Source of the DNA: Leishmania martiniquensis
Lineage: Eukaryota; Euglenozoa; Kinetoplastea; Trypanosomatida; Trypanosomatidae
Direction of reading: 5' to 3'
Assembly (NCBI RefSeq): GCF_017916325.1
Contig: NC_090165.1
Coordinates: 1,126,001 to 1,190,000 of the forward strand
Length of the DNA stretch: 64,000 bases
In this document: one piece after another, positions 43,431 to 53,291 of the stretch
How positions within the stretch are numbered: the stretch's first letter is position 1
Layout of the letters: each line of letters begins with the position of its first letter
The notes under the pieces: model-generated
Databases searched by the model: none
What the model was told of the DNA's origin: nothing
Seen by the model: the letters and a program-made list of their open reading frames with translations, nothing else
Made by a program: the position numbers and the translations under genes

Positions 43431-43872
43431 GAGTACATATGGAACCTCTAACAAAGTCAAAAGGACGCGCACAAATATCATCTATGGAAAAAATATGGAG
43501 AGGCAGTTACCGAGAAAGCGCGGATCAACTTGAAAAGTAAACATCCGAAAGCCAGAGCCCTGGCAATGAGCTCATCTGAAGCCATTACAATCACCTGAGA
43601 TGTGTGAAGCACGAGATGAATTCGACAGTAGTTCGAGAAACGCCAGGATAGTACGGAGTCAACAAAGCACTTGCCTCACTACAGCCTGAAATGCGGCAAC
43701 AACTCAGTGTTCCGAGTAACTCTGGCAATGGCTTGCATGCCGACTGCTCGTTTTTTTTTCTTTTATGCGCTTCTCTGATAAACGCCATGCAGTTCTTCAG
43801 CCAACGCGAAGCACCCGTGGGGCTCGTCACACGGAGAAATCATGTGCAGACTCTTTTTCGACCGAAGCTCCA
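43431..43872. other. Intergenic, lower GC
   Basis: Short spacer; no gene. Base composition begins to fall here towards the strand-switch region. Confidence 0.5.
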
Positions 43873-45117
43873 CTAGAGCATCAGCCACTCTTCCTCATTC
43901 ACCGTCTTCTCCAACTCGCAGTAGTCCACGTCCTGTGTATCAAGCTCCTTCTCGTACAGCGATATCCACGGAGCAGCCTCTTTCACAGAAGACTGTGACA
44001 TTTCCAAAATGGTCTCCAAGAGACGACGGAGCGAGCTCAGGTCTACGTAGTTTGGGGGGAGAAGAAGGTTGCGGATACGCACTTTGTCGAATGGAATGCC
44101 TAGAACAAAGCTGCCGCGCCTCGCAATTCCTTCGAGCTGCTTTGTATGCGGAACTTGTCGCTTTCGGAGCCAGTGATTATCAGCAGCGATAGTGATCAGA
44201 AAAATGTCACTTCCGCGGACATACATAAAGTCGGGCAGTCCATACACAGAGTCGTCGTGCGCAATATGACTCTTGTTATCCCCAAAATCGAACAGCGTCT
44301 CTTTGCTTGCACTCACATGCAAAAGCACTCGACCGTTTGAAACAGGGTTTGCGGTGCTATTTTTTGTAGACAAGCAGTGAATCAGAAAACGGCTTAAGGA
44401 CGACCTGTATCCTGAAACAATGTTGAACCCTAGAAAATCGTGAATCACGTCAATTTGTTCATAGCGAGAAACAATGTAGGCCAGCAGCTCCACAAAAGGG
44501 TTTGTTTCGTCAACCGACAGCTTTCCAGTCGACGGGTCTTGAACAATGATATTACTAAAGGCCTCATCAAATGTACCTTGCAGGCCCATGCTGTAAATAC
44601 AGCATAATCGCTCCAGCAACCGATGATCTCGAGAGCCATAGACCTCTAGGCGCAGAAAAGCATCTCGGAGCTCCTTTGCCTTGTTGACCTCGCCTCTCCA
44701 TCGAAGTTTGGAAGCCTCTTCCTGAAGCCATGCGCGGTTTTTCTCACGCACACTCTCTGGTGGAACACTAGTGATCGATGCCACTGTTTCAATATCACTG
44801 AGCACGTGTTTGCGCTCTTCCGCCTGATTTAGACAGAGGCTCTTCAGTGTCTCCTGCTGGAGCAATACTTTCTCTCGCTCTGCCGGAGAAAGAAGTGGGG
44901 GAACTCGAAACTCCCACTTATTCAGACGCCACTTCGCAATGTAAGACTCCGTCTGCTCAAGCAAAGTGAGCACGTCTTTTGATGCGCTAAGATTGCCATA
45001 CTTCAGCAACATATCCTTGTGATTGAGCGCCCTCGCTCCATAAGTCGCATGCCACCGCGCTGCGTTCGCCCCTCCCAATCGTTGCGCCCCATTAAAGAAG
45101 CGCAGCTGTGTTCTCAT
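43873..45117 (-). CDS. Probable mitochondrial protein of unknown function
   Basis: 414 aa, ATG at 45115-45117. N-terminus MRTQLRFFNGAQRLGGANAARWHATYGARA is Arg/Ala-rich without acids: a good mitochondrial presequence. The middle is helical; the last third has alternating strands and helices (LPDFMYVRGSDIFLITI, KQLEGIARRGSFVLGIPF) that loosely recall RAP or endonuclease-like folds of mitochondrial RNA-metabolism proteins. I do not recognise the family. A/T-rich third positions compared with genes left of 40 kb. Confidence 0.8.
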   Translation of the reverse strand: MRTQLRFFNGAQRLGGANAARWHATYGARALNHKDMLLKYGNLSASKDVLTLLEQTESYIAKWRLNKWEFRVPPLLSPAEREKVLLQQETLKSLCLNQAEERKHVLSDIETVASITSVPPESVREKNRAWLQEEASKLRWRGEVNKAKELRDAFLRLEVYGSRDHRLLERLCCIYSMGLQGTFDEAFSNIIVQDPSTGKLSVDETNPFVELLAYIVSRYEQIDVIHDFLGFNIVSGYRSSLSRFLIHCLSTKNSTANPVSNGRVLLHVSASKETLFDFGDNKSHIAHDDSVYGLPDFMYVRGSDIFLITIAADNHWLRKRQVPHTKQLEGIARRGSFVLGIPFDKVRIRNLLLPPNYVDLSSLRRLLETILEMSQSSVKEAAPWISLYEKELDTQDVDYCELEKTVNEEEWLML

Positions 45118-45714
45118 AATATTGCCTTTTCAATGTTTACAAAGTAACGGTATACGAAACCTAATACCTATGTGTGGCATAATGACTTCGCATCGTTCGC
45201 GTCGAAGACAAAAGATATGGCATATGACCAAGCAAAGAAAGACGGGATCCTAGTACTTAGATAATTCGTGACAGACCAAAATCATATGCAACCCCCTATG
45301 TTCCAAACAGACATCTCTCTCTGCATCATCTGCAATTTCGCGCGTGAGGAAGCAGCGTCGTCGCTCGGAACTCTCGTTATGCTTGAAAAGCAAGGAGAAG
45401 CATTTACACAGCTCGGGACGGACTCATTTCTTCAGGATCGCATTCCTCTTCGTCGTCATTGTCACTTGCTCCATGCCTTCTACAGTACATGTCTAACTAA
45501 TAAGGCAACGTTTCAGACTCCGATAGACCTCTCAAAGAAGGGCACCGATCGAAGAGCAAATACAAACACTATCGACAGATCGGCTTCCTAAGGCTTGCAA
45601 AAGACGGCATCACTCATGTGGCAACTCTTTCGGAAACTTGATATGAAGGTGCTCCAAGATCCAGCCCACAGGTGCCTCAATCACGAAGGAAACTAGGAAA
45701 GCGGTGAGAGCAGT
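45118..45714. other. Intergenic
   Basis: No gene accepted; a 107-codon plus-strand frame (45268-45591) runs against the transcription unit and shows no protein-like features. Confidence 0.5.
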
Positions 45715-46140
45715 TCAAAAAGACTCTTTCGAGTGAATATGACGCAGCCACTCTGCGTCGAGGGTGCTACCACCCCATTCAATGTAGTGATTGTCCATTG
45801 GCGAGTGCATCAACGAATCGAGATATGGTTTTTCTCCGTATTCACCAAACGCGTTGGCAGCTAAAAATTTGGGCAGTCCAAACGGGAAAACGAAGTAGCA
45901 CGGAAAGAACCACATTAAGAGACGGCGAAACATCTCCCACGTCGTTTCGTATCGGCGAGTGTCACGATCAATCCAGAGCTCCTGGCGACCATATCCCCAA
46001 AACATCCAGAAGTTCAGGTGATACTGATGGAACACAGACGTATTCGGGGCCTCCCGTGGGTAGTTGAACGGGTACTTTGCCTCATTGTGCATCTCGAACT
46101 CCTGGTACCGGTAGACTTTCACGACTGTCCGCCGAAGCAT
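45715..46140 (-). CDS. Small Trp/Tyr-rich protein, possibly of the mitochondrial inner membrane
   Basis: 141 aa, ATG at 46138-46140. Very rich in aromatic residues (YHLNFWMFWGYGRQELWI) with one likely membrane-spanning or membrane-lying helix, RRLLMWFFPCYFVFPFGLPKFLAA (about residues 70-93). Small aromatic proteins with a single helix and a basic N-terminus (MLRRTVVKVYRYQEF) are typical of kinetoplastid respiratory-chain supernumerary subunits. That function is inference from style only. Its neighbour at 46550-46837 has the same look. Confidence 0.75.
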   Translation of the reverse strand: MLRRTVVKVYRYQEFEMHNEAKYPFNYPREAPNTSVFHQYHLNFWMFWGYGRQELWIDRDTRRYETTWEMFRRLLMWFFPCYFVFPFGLPKFLAANAFGEYGEKPYLDSLMHSPMDNHYIEWGGSTLDAEWLRHIHSKESF

Positions 46141-46549
46141 CTTTGATAACCCAAAAAAATAGTGAAGGCACAGTATTCAATGCAGGGTCTCCGGCCTATG
46201 AGCGAGCTACGGTGAGAGATGATTAGGATGAAAGAGAAAAAACACGTACAGGTAATGAGGAGAGCAGAAGGTTGCAGTATTCGCTCATGCCCATATTTAT
46301 GCGACTAGAATCCTGCCGACAGCGTTACAGGTGGATAGAAAAATGTGCAGAGCTGAGTCCGCTCATGCAACTGCTCTTCAGACACTTCTGCAGGAAAGTG
46401 GAAGGCAATCGAGTCAACAAAAGAATTGCATCTATACACGAGACAAACACCTTTATCCGTTCAAGTCTTCGTTTTTTTTTTTTTGAATGAAGCAAACCTC
46501 GTCAACGGTGCTGTGAATAACGCCACAGGAAAAAGTTCACTGCTGCAGC
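46141..46549. other. Intergenic
   Basis: Spacer with T-run at about 46472-46484 on the plus strand; no gene. Confidence 0.5.
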
Positions 46550-46837
46550 TTAGCGATCCTCGTCATCAGCATCAAAAATACCTTCGCCTAGCTTCCACCA
46601 CGCCAGTGTGTAGTACATATGGAGGTCGTGGTGCTTTTCAGCTTCGTTCAGGTCGCTCCAGCCCTCTCCGGCAAGGGGCCAGTGATACATGGAGCGATAA
46701 GTGGAGAAGTACCATGGGATGTTCTTGTCTAGCTTCTTCACAAAACCAGGTTCTTTCATCCCATGGGGAAACTCACCTCTGGTGGTGAGCTCCAGATTGG
46801 CATATTTCATGCACCAGCGGCTAGATTTTCGAATCAT
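46550..46837 (-). CDS. Small unknown protein, first gene of the minus-strand unit
   Basis: 95 aa, ATG at 46835-46837, TAA at 46550. Trp/Tyr/His-rich (NIPWYFSTYRSMYHWPLAGEGW, DLHMYYTLAWWKLGEG), basic N-terminus MIRKSSRWCMKYANLEL, acidic end DADDEDR. No signal peptide and no clear transmembrane helix. I do not recognise it; a soluble or peripheral respiratory-complex subunit is a guess. It is the gene closest to the strand-switch region and so the first one transcribed leftwards. Confidence 0.7.
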   Translation of the reverse strand: MIRKSSRWCMKYANLELTTRGEFPHGMKEPGFVKKLDKNIPWYFSTYRSMYHWPLAGEGWSDLNEAEKHHDLHMYYTLAWWKLGEGIFDADDEDR

Positions 46838-49800
46838 TGAAGAGAATGCTACCTATTTGCAGGTTCGAAAGTTGTGAGTGAAGGATGTAGAAAGGAGAAA
46901 AGGAGGTAAAGAAATGGTATCGAGAGCTTCAATAGAGTCGAGCGGGATAAAAGCCGACTCAAGGGGAAGCGACAAGTGCGGCATCATTTTTTCTTACCTT
47001 GGGCACACACTACGGGTATCCCAACGAGGTGGCAACACCAATCCCTGGTGTTTGCTCTGTTTAAAATCCTTTGAGTGCTAAACAAGGTTATGACGGTGCA
47101 GGAAAAGAGTAAGTGCAATTTCTGTTTTTAGGTGCATCCTGAAGGGGTCGGAAAGTAAGGAGGACAACGATCCAATAACAAAAATACGGAAATATCCACT
47201 GGCGTTTAGAGAAAGATTCGCAGCATCGTGATGCTTCCCGTCACAGTCAGCAGCATACGGTGCGCGACGTCAATGGGGAATGGAAGTCGTTAAGAGGGGG
47301 CTTTGGCCACAATTGTGGCTGTTCGCCCATGACCCCGTCAAAGGAGCTGGTCGAAAAAGCTGCCGATAAGAAAGCCGGTGGAGCACAGCTACCCCCCCCT
47401 CCATCGGAACTGACTTCACAGCATGATTGCTTTCAGGTACCAAGGAGCTCTTCTACAATAGATCATGCACGCGCAGAAGCCACTAAACCTTTTGTCGATC
47501 CCTTACCATACGCCTTGCAGGGAGGGGGGAACAACTTCCACTGTTTCCTTGCTTTTTCGAAGCTGGACGGTGAAGCGTGGCGTCTGCTGCCAGCTGCTTC
47601 GGCTTATCGAGATCGACCAATAGATAAACCACTGTCATCTAATTGTGAATATCCGGAAGAGAAACCTTGCCAATTTCAAGGTCAGGGAGTGCAGCTTTTC
47701 GAGCCTCAAAATGAGGACTTCTTTCTCGTTGAATTCGGTGTAACTTTACTATCTCGTCTTCGGCGACAAATACTTTAACCTTTTTCAATCTCTGCAGTGT
47801 TTGTTTTAATAGTGGGCTGGCGATGCGTGTTGTAAGATTGCGTCTCCCACTTGGCGAAAACCAAGGAAATTTCGAGTTGCATTAGAGCTCGGCGAACTTA
47901 CAGACGAGTTGCCGGTGCCCTAGAAGAGAGGAAATTACCGGAGGCTTTTTTCTTCGATCGGACAGTTGATGCCTTGTATTCATACGGGTGGTCCTTTTGG
48001 GAAGCGCTCGAAGTTTGCAGACTCACTTTTTCGGGTTCTCATTGTGAAAGGAGTGGTGCTGTAGACGCGTTCATGTTTGAAAATTACAGGGTTGCCCATG
48101 CGATTATCAGATGCTCTTATTGTTTCCTTTTTTCATGGGGAGAGGTCTCGTCTTGCTGAATTCAGTGCTTCATATATGTTAGGAGGCAATCACTATTGAA
48201 GTGAATTCTCACTTTGACCTTCAAAACAACTTGAGCTCTCATATTACCCCAGCCACGCCAACTCACCTCTCTTCTTCAGATGGCCTGCGGACAGAAACAA
48301 AGGTGTGGACGATTACCTTAAGGCTTTGAATTTCTGCTATCTATTCTTGGCGCAAGCTTTACTGTGCCAGTGAGTCAGAGAAAAAAGATACCTCATGGAC
48401 GACTATCTCCGTTTCAGCCTTTGATATGGTCCTCTTGCTTTTTTCCTTCGTGTCCATAAAGTGTATCAGTGAAAGACATAATGACCACCGAAGTCTTGAG
48501 TAGTTTTTTCTTTGATGAAAGGGGAAACAACCTATTCTTTGCGCAGTGCGCTTCATGCTTTCGTAGGCTACTCTGCTGAGTGTGTCAGAGCCAGTAGCTG
48601 AATTGCGGTGTGCTGCTGCTTCCTAGGAAGGTATGCATGAAGTAGCGATCGAGTCCGAAACCACTCCCCGAACCTGTGCGCGCATTGCGCGGTGTACATA
48701 TATTTTCATTACTTCATTGATAGGTGTCTTTTTGACGTTAATTATGCACCATGGCAGAGTTTTCGATGCTCAACGAGATCAGCGTGCACAAATGTGAGTA
48801 TCTAATGATGACCTGTGCAGCCCTATATCAAGTCAAGTTTCAGTTCTAGCAGCAAGTCTTCTTGTGATGCGTCGACTAAGCCCTCCTTTGAGAATCATAC
48901 AGTGATATGGTTTCCGAAAGGATGCGCTTTCAGGCCTCACAGTCTTGCGAAAAGCGTCTTCTTTGTCCATCTGTTTTGCTTAGCAACTGAAGTCGACAAA
49001 TTTTAGGGACTCTTCCGAAAACTTTTTTGTGACGATACCTCATGTGTTAACTGACTTCTCGAGATACGCCGCGCTGAGAATATTATCTGGAGCTGTTCCT
49101 ATTCGTGTAGCTACGTTTTTTCAAGCTTGACTGCCTTTCTAGTCCACCCTCCCTCAGAACTCCTTTGATTTCCGGAGATCCTGTTCGTGGGCGGGAACCT
49201 TCTTAAGTAGAGTGTGCGTGTCACTCCACGAGGGGGTTTTGTACAAAAATCTACTGAAATTCTTTTCTAATTCAGTGCCGATGTAACAAACTTTGCGAGG
49301 ATTCTTCTGAGTAAACATGACGCCGACTATGATGACTGATTCTCACAGTTCTCATACGTTTGCTGCCCATGACAGCCGAAAAGAGCTGCTATATATATAT
49401 ATATATATATGTATGCACTTGCTTCCAGGCAGTCACCTTCCAGTCCTGCTATGTCATATCTGACGAAGCTTAAACGACTACTTGAAGCCACCGTGTTAGT
49501 TGTCTGAGGGCTTTTTGTTTTTGATGTGCAAGTCTCTGCGGCGACTTCTATTTGGTGCCATGAGGGCAACTAGACAACAAGGCAGCAGAATAGCGCATTT
49601 GGTCTTCCAGTTCTTTGTGATTTAATTTTCATGTTATTCTGTTAAAATGTTACACTGCTCTCTTCTGATGTGATGACTTATGCTTGCTTCCTAGTGAAGT
49701 CGTGCGGGGCGGTTGCGCTGTCGCGCACGTTGTGAAGGACGCTGGACCTTTACTGAGTGCTTTCTCGTTTCTGCCGAAATGCGACCCTTGTCATTTAGAA

Positions 49801-50714
49801 TGATCTTGAACTCTGCGCAGCCACAATTCAGCGCGAGTGGCAAAGGAGAGAGACAAAGCGGAATATGCATAAAAATCGACTCTAGGGTGCTACGCGCAGA
49901 TGTTAGTGAAAACTTATGAGCGACTTCTAGTGCCCTCTTTTTCAATCTTTCGCCTCTGGTGGTCGTGGCTCTTTAGATGCTTGCTGTGCTTATGGTGTCA
50001 TGTTTTGCTTGCCGAGGCTTCCCGGGAGCGCTGTGCTGGATGCATAGGGAAGGCCTTTTCGTTTTATTTTGCGCCTTCATCTACTCTCCTGCACACTCTA
50101 CTTCTATTTTCTCTCATTGCATTTTTTCTAGGGTTGCGTATGATTTATGCATGAGCGACTCTTCTATACATATATATATAGAGAGAGGGAGAGAGAGTGC
50201 ATAGTCGTGTACTCTGCTGCTCTTCTTTCCTCTCCCTATCTTTGATGTCGAGGTTCTCAAAAGGTATGGATATTATTCTTGGGTTTCGTTCTGCATGCAC
50301 AGCTCTGAATGCTGATGTAGGGGAAAAAAGAAAGTGAGCTAGCTCAGTGCTGGCGCCATCTTCACTCGTTGAGAAAAAGGTTCGCTATTTTTTCTGAGAC
50401 TGATGGCGTCACGCAGTATACTTCCTTGCTTTTGTGAAAGCTAATTGGGCTCTTTGATATTGCCATATCCTGTATGTTTTTTTTCTCGCAGGTGCGTGCG
50501 CGTGCAGCTGATTTATTATTCTGCAGTACTTTGTGCTTTCACGTATGTGCCGTGTGCGTCCTGTTTTGCCTTTCATTCGGTTACTTGGAGCTTAGCATGC
50601 AACATCATCTCACTTTCTTTCCTCATACTCTGTTCTACCCCGCGGCTTTTCCGATTTTGACATTTTGACGTCTACACCCTGCGACACAATCAGGCTCTAC
50701 ACACCGATGGATTC
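46838..50714. promoter_or_regulatory. Divergent strand-switch region (presumed Pol II transcription start)
   Basis: All genes left of it point left, all genes right of it point right. In kinetoplastids such regions are Pol II initiation zones with acetylated H3 and H2A.Z. This one is 3.9 kb, clearly poorer in GC than flanking gene arrays, with many T-runs and TA blocks (49388-49420; 50165-50182 with an adjoining GA run). No tRNA or 5S gene was noticed. No core promoter motif is expected or seen. Confidence 0.8.
47329..47778 (+). CDS. Possible orphan or decaying ORF inside the strand-switch region
   Basis: 149 codons from ATG 47329 (frame open from 47260 via GTG), followed in the same frame, after two stops, by another open stretch 47851-48159. 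Composition is fairly protein-like (FHCFLAFSKLDGEAWRLLPAASAYRDRPIDK), in DNA of moderate GC where long chance frames are less common. No family, signal or motif recognised. Could be a young gene, a pseudogene, or chance. Confidence 0.25.
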   Translation: MTPSKELVEKAADKKAGGAQLPPPPSELTSQHDCFQVPRSSSTIDHARAEATKPFVDPLPYALQGGGNNFHCFLAFSKLDGEAWRLLPAASAYRDRPIDKPLSSNCEYPEEKPCQFQGQGVQLFEPQNEDFFLVEFGVTLLSRLRRQIL

Positions 50715-50718
50715 ATGA
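50692..50718 (+). promoter_or_regulatory. GluRS leader: acceptor AG and 3-codon uORF abutting the start
   Basis: A pyrimidine-rich region (50615-50652) is followed by the first AG at 50692-50693. The leader then holds ATG GAT TCA TGA (50707-50718), whose TGA overlaps the ATG of the main frame (50715-50717) as ATGA. Confidence 0.45.
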
Positions 50719-52499
50719 GAAGATTTTTACCTATCCAGATGTTAGTTGATATCCACTTGAAGGCTCTCACGCTGAGCAACACCTACTTCACAGCAGCCCC
50801 ACGAGCTGAAGAAAATGAAAAGCTGCGTCTTTCCAACGCTGAGAAGGGTAAAGTGGTCACTCGCTTTCCTCCAGAGGCCAGCGGGTTTCTGCATATAGGC
50901 CACGCAAAAGCTGCGCTGATCAATCGCATGCTGGCAGATGCATATGAGGGAAAAATGCTTTTCCGCTTTGATGACACGAACCCGTCGAAAGAAAAGGAGC
51001 ATTTTGAGGACGCTATAGAGGAGGATCTCGAGACGCTGGGCGTGCCGTACGATTTCGGGCCAACATACTCGTCGGACTACTTTGATCTGATGTTCGAAAA
51101 GGCAGAGGATATGATCAAGCGTGGTTTGGCTTACTGTGACAAGACACCGCGAGAGGAGATGCAGAAGTGCCGCTTCGACGGTATTCCGACAAAGTACCGC
51201 GATGCGTCTGTAGAGGAGAACCTGCGCCTGTGGAATGAAATGAAGAAGGGCACTGAGGAAGGCCAGATCACGTGCCTGCGTGCCAAGGTGTCCATCGATG
51301 ACGCCAACAAGGCAATGCGGGACCCCGTCATGTACCGCGTGAACCTCACCCCGCATGCCCGTCAGGGGACAAAGCAAGTGGCATACCCTACCTACGACTT
51401 CTGCTGTCCTCTAGTCGATTCCGTTGAGGGTGTAACCCACGCTCTTCGGACGAATGAGTATCACGACCGCAATGCCCAATACTACTGGTTCTGCGACGCG
51501 ATGGGGATCCGGAAGCCGATTATTGAGGACTTCTCGCGGCTCAATATGGAGTATTCAGTGATGTCCAAGCGAAAGCTCACGAAGCTAGTTGAGACGCACG
51601 TGGTGGACGGGTGGGACGACCCGCGACTCCCAACGGTGCGTGCTCTGGTGCGCCGAGGTATGAAAATCGAGGCCCTCCGTCAGTTTGTGTCGGAGCAAGG
51701 CATGTCCAAGACCGTGAACTTCATGGAATGGTCGAAGATTTGGTATTTTAATTCACAGATTGTCGATCCAACAAGTCCCCGCTACACGGTGGTGTCGAAC
51801 ACGCTGAAGGTCCGCTGCACTGTTGAGGGCCAGAAGCACATGGAGGCTGCGAAGAAGCCGCTTCACAAGAAAAACCCCGGCATGGGCGAAAAGACCTATT
51901 ACAGGTCAGATGTTGTCTTTTTAGACGCCGAGGACGTCACGCTCATCAAGGAAGGCGAGGAGGTGACGCTGATGGACTGGGGCAATGCGTTCATCAAGGA
52001 CATCGAGCGTCCGAGCGCCGATGCTCTTCCTACGGAGGCCACAATTGTTCTGCACCCCGAGGGCGATGTCAAGAAGACGAAGTTCAAGTTTACATGGGTG
52101 CCTGAGAGCGACAGGGCCGTAATCCTGGTTCTGAATGAGTACGATAATCTCTTGACCAAGAAGAAACCGGACCCGGAGGAGAGCATTGATGACATCATTG
52201 CCCCCGTTTCCCTCTACTCGCAAGAGGTCATTGGCGAGGAGGCGTTGGCGGTGGTAAAGAAGGGTGACATTGTCCAGCTGGAGCGCCGCGGCTTCTACAT
52301 CGTGGATAACGACGCATCTGAGAAGAAGGTGCTCATCTCTATTCCGGATGGTCGCGACAAGGTGAATCACCTTTCCGCGAAGGCGCAGTACCTGAAGACA
52401 GTGCCGAAGAAGGCGTCCGCCGCTGACGAGCTGGCAGCCAAGCGTGCAGCGAAGGCAGCGAAAAAGGCCGCACAGAAGGCAGCGGCGAAGAGCAGCTAG
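50715..52499 (+). CDS. GluRS: Glutamyl-tRNA synthetase
   Basis: 594 aa class I synthetase of the archaeal/eukaryotic GlxRS type. Motifs: PPEASGFLHIGHAKAAL with an exact HIGH at 60-63 and the GluRS-type context; FRFDDTNPSKEKEHFEDAI; DFSRLNMEYSVMSKRKL with the KMSKS equivalent MSKRK at 283-287; a beta-barrel anticodon-binding region beyond 370. The C-terminus ends in a Lys/Ala-rich helix (KRAAKAAKKAAQKAAAKSS), probably for nonspecific tRNA binding. There is no N-terminal GST-like domain. Start ATG 50715; a second Met at codon 9 (50739) is possible. First gene of the rightward unit. Confidence 0.95.
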   Translation: MRRFLPIQMLVDIHLKALTLSNTYFTAAPRAEENEKLRLSNAEKGKVVTRFPPEASGFLHIGHAKAALINRMLADAYEGKMLFRFDDTNPSKEKEHFEDAIEEDLETLGVPYDFGPTYSSDYFDLMFEKAEDMIKRGLAYCDKTPREEMQKCRFDGIPTKYRDASVEENLRLWNEMKKGTEEGQITCLRAKVSIDDANKAMRDPVMYRVNLTPHARQGTKQVAYPTYDFCCPLVDSVEGVTHALRTNEYHDRNAQYYWFCDAMGIRKPIIEDFSRLNMEYSVMSKRKLTKLVETHVVDGWDDPRLPTVRALVRRGMKIEALRQFVSEQGMSKTVNFMEWSKIWYFNSQIVDPTSPRYTVVSNTLKVRCTVEGQKHMEAAKKPLHKKNPGMGEKTYYRSDVVFLDAEDVTLIKEGEEVTLMDWGNAFIKDIERPSADALPTEATIVLHPEGDVKKTKFKFTWVPESDRAVILVLNEYDNLLTKKKPDPEESIDDIIAPVSLYSQEVIGEEALAVVKKGDIVQLERRGFYIVDNDASEKKVLISIPDGRDKVNHLSAKAQYLKTVPKKASAADELAAKRAAKAAKKAAQKAAAKSS

Positions 52500-53291
52500 C
52501 GAGTCTCCAATGCAAGGATTCATTTTGTGCCCTGTGTCGCTGCCGTGGAAAACGTATCGCTGCTTGAACAGCATTCGTGTAGCTGCAGTCTTCTCTCTCA
52601 TGGCAATTCAGAGAGGGCCGAGGCTCGCTTTTATTCGACTGCACAGCAGGAGGACGAAAAAGTATTTGAGGAGGTGAAAAGAGATCCATGGGGCGCTACA
52701 GACACTCTTGAAGCGTTGACTTCATCCGCGAGCAGCGACGGCTTGCCTTCATTTTCTCGCCTTCGCCGTTATCTACCGTCTTTGCGTTTACTTTTCTCCT
52801 GTTACTCATGCCTGGCACTCGTGATAAATAAGTTCAATTTATTTTTGTAACGGTTGAGGAACTGCAGGGAAGGAATAAAGAAAGAGGGATTGGTGAGGAA
52901 AGGGACTGCCGCAGTTGCAGAAGCCTGTGCTTGTGCGCGTGCACAAGTCATTCTGCTTCCTTGTGCGTTTGCGGTAACCCTTCTCCCTACCGTCTGCATC
53001 GCTTCTCTATCCTGGCCTGTCTCGCTCTTTTTTCGCCAGTCACGTAAGATATCCTGACTTACACGTAATCGCTCTCATGCAACCACAAGGAGAAAAAAGA
53101 GGATAGCGAGAAGTAAGCGAGGGGGGGCTCCACGGCAGATGAGTGCGACCGTGGCAGGCTTCCATGGTACTGACTTCTGGTCTTGTGCTTACGAGTGAGC
53201 GCAGAGTCTCAGCGCTTTCTCTTCTTGCAAATCTTCGTCTATTTCTTCCCTTTGCACGATTGTGGTCGCCGAATGTCATGACACATCTGCC
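52500..53291. other. Intergenic GluRS-helicase
   Basis: No gene. Pyrimidine tract 53216-53252 for the downstream gene; upstream short frames ATG TCA TGA (53273-53281) and a second overlapping the helicase ATG. Confidence 0.5.
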
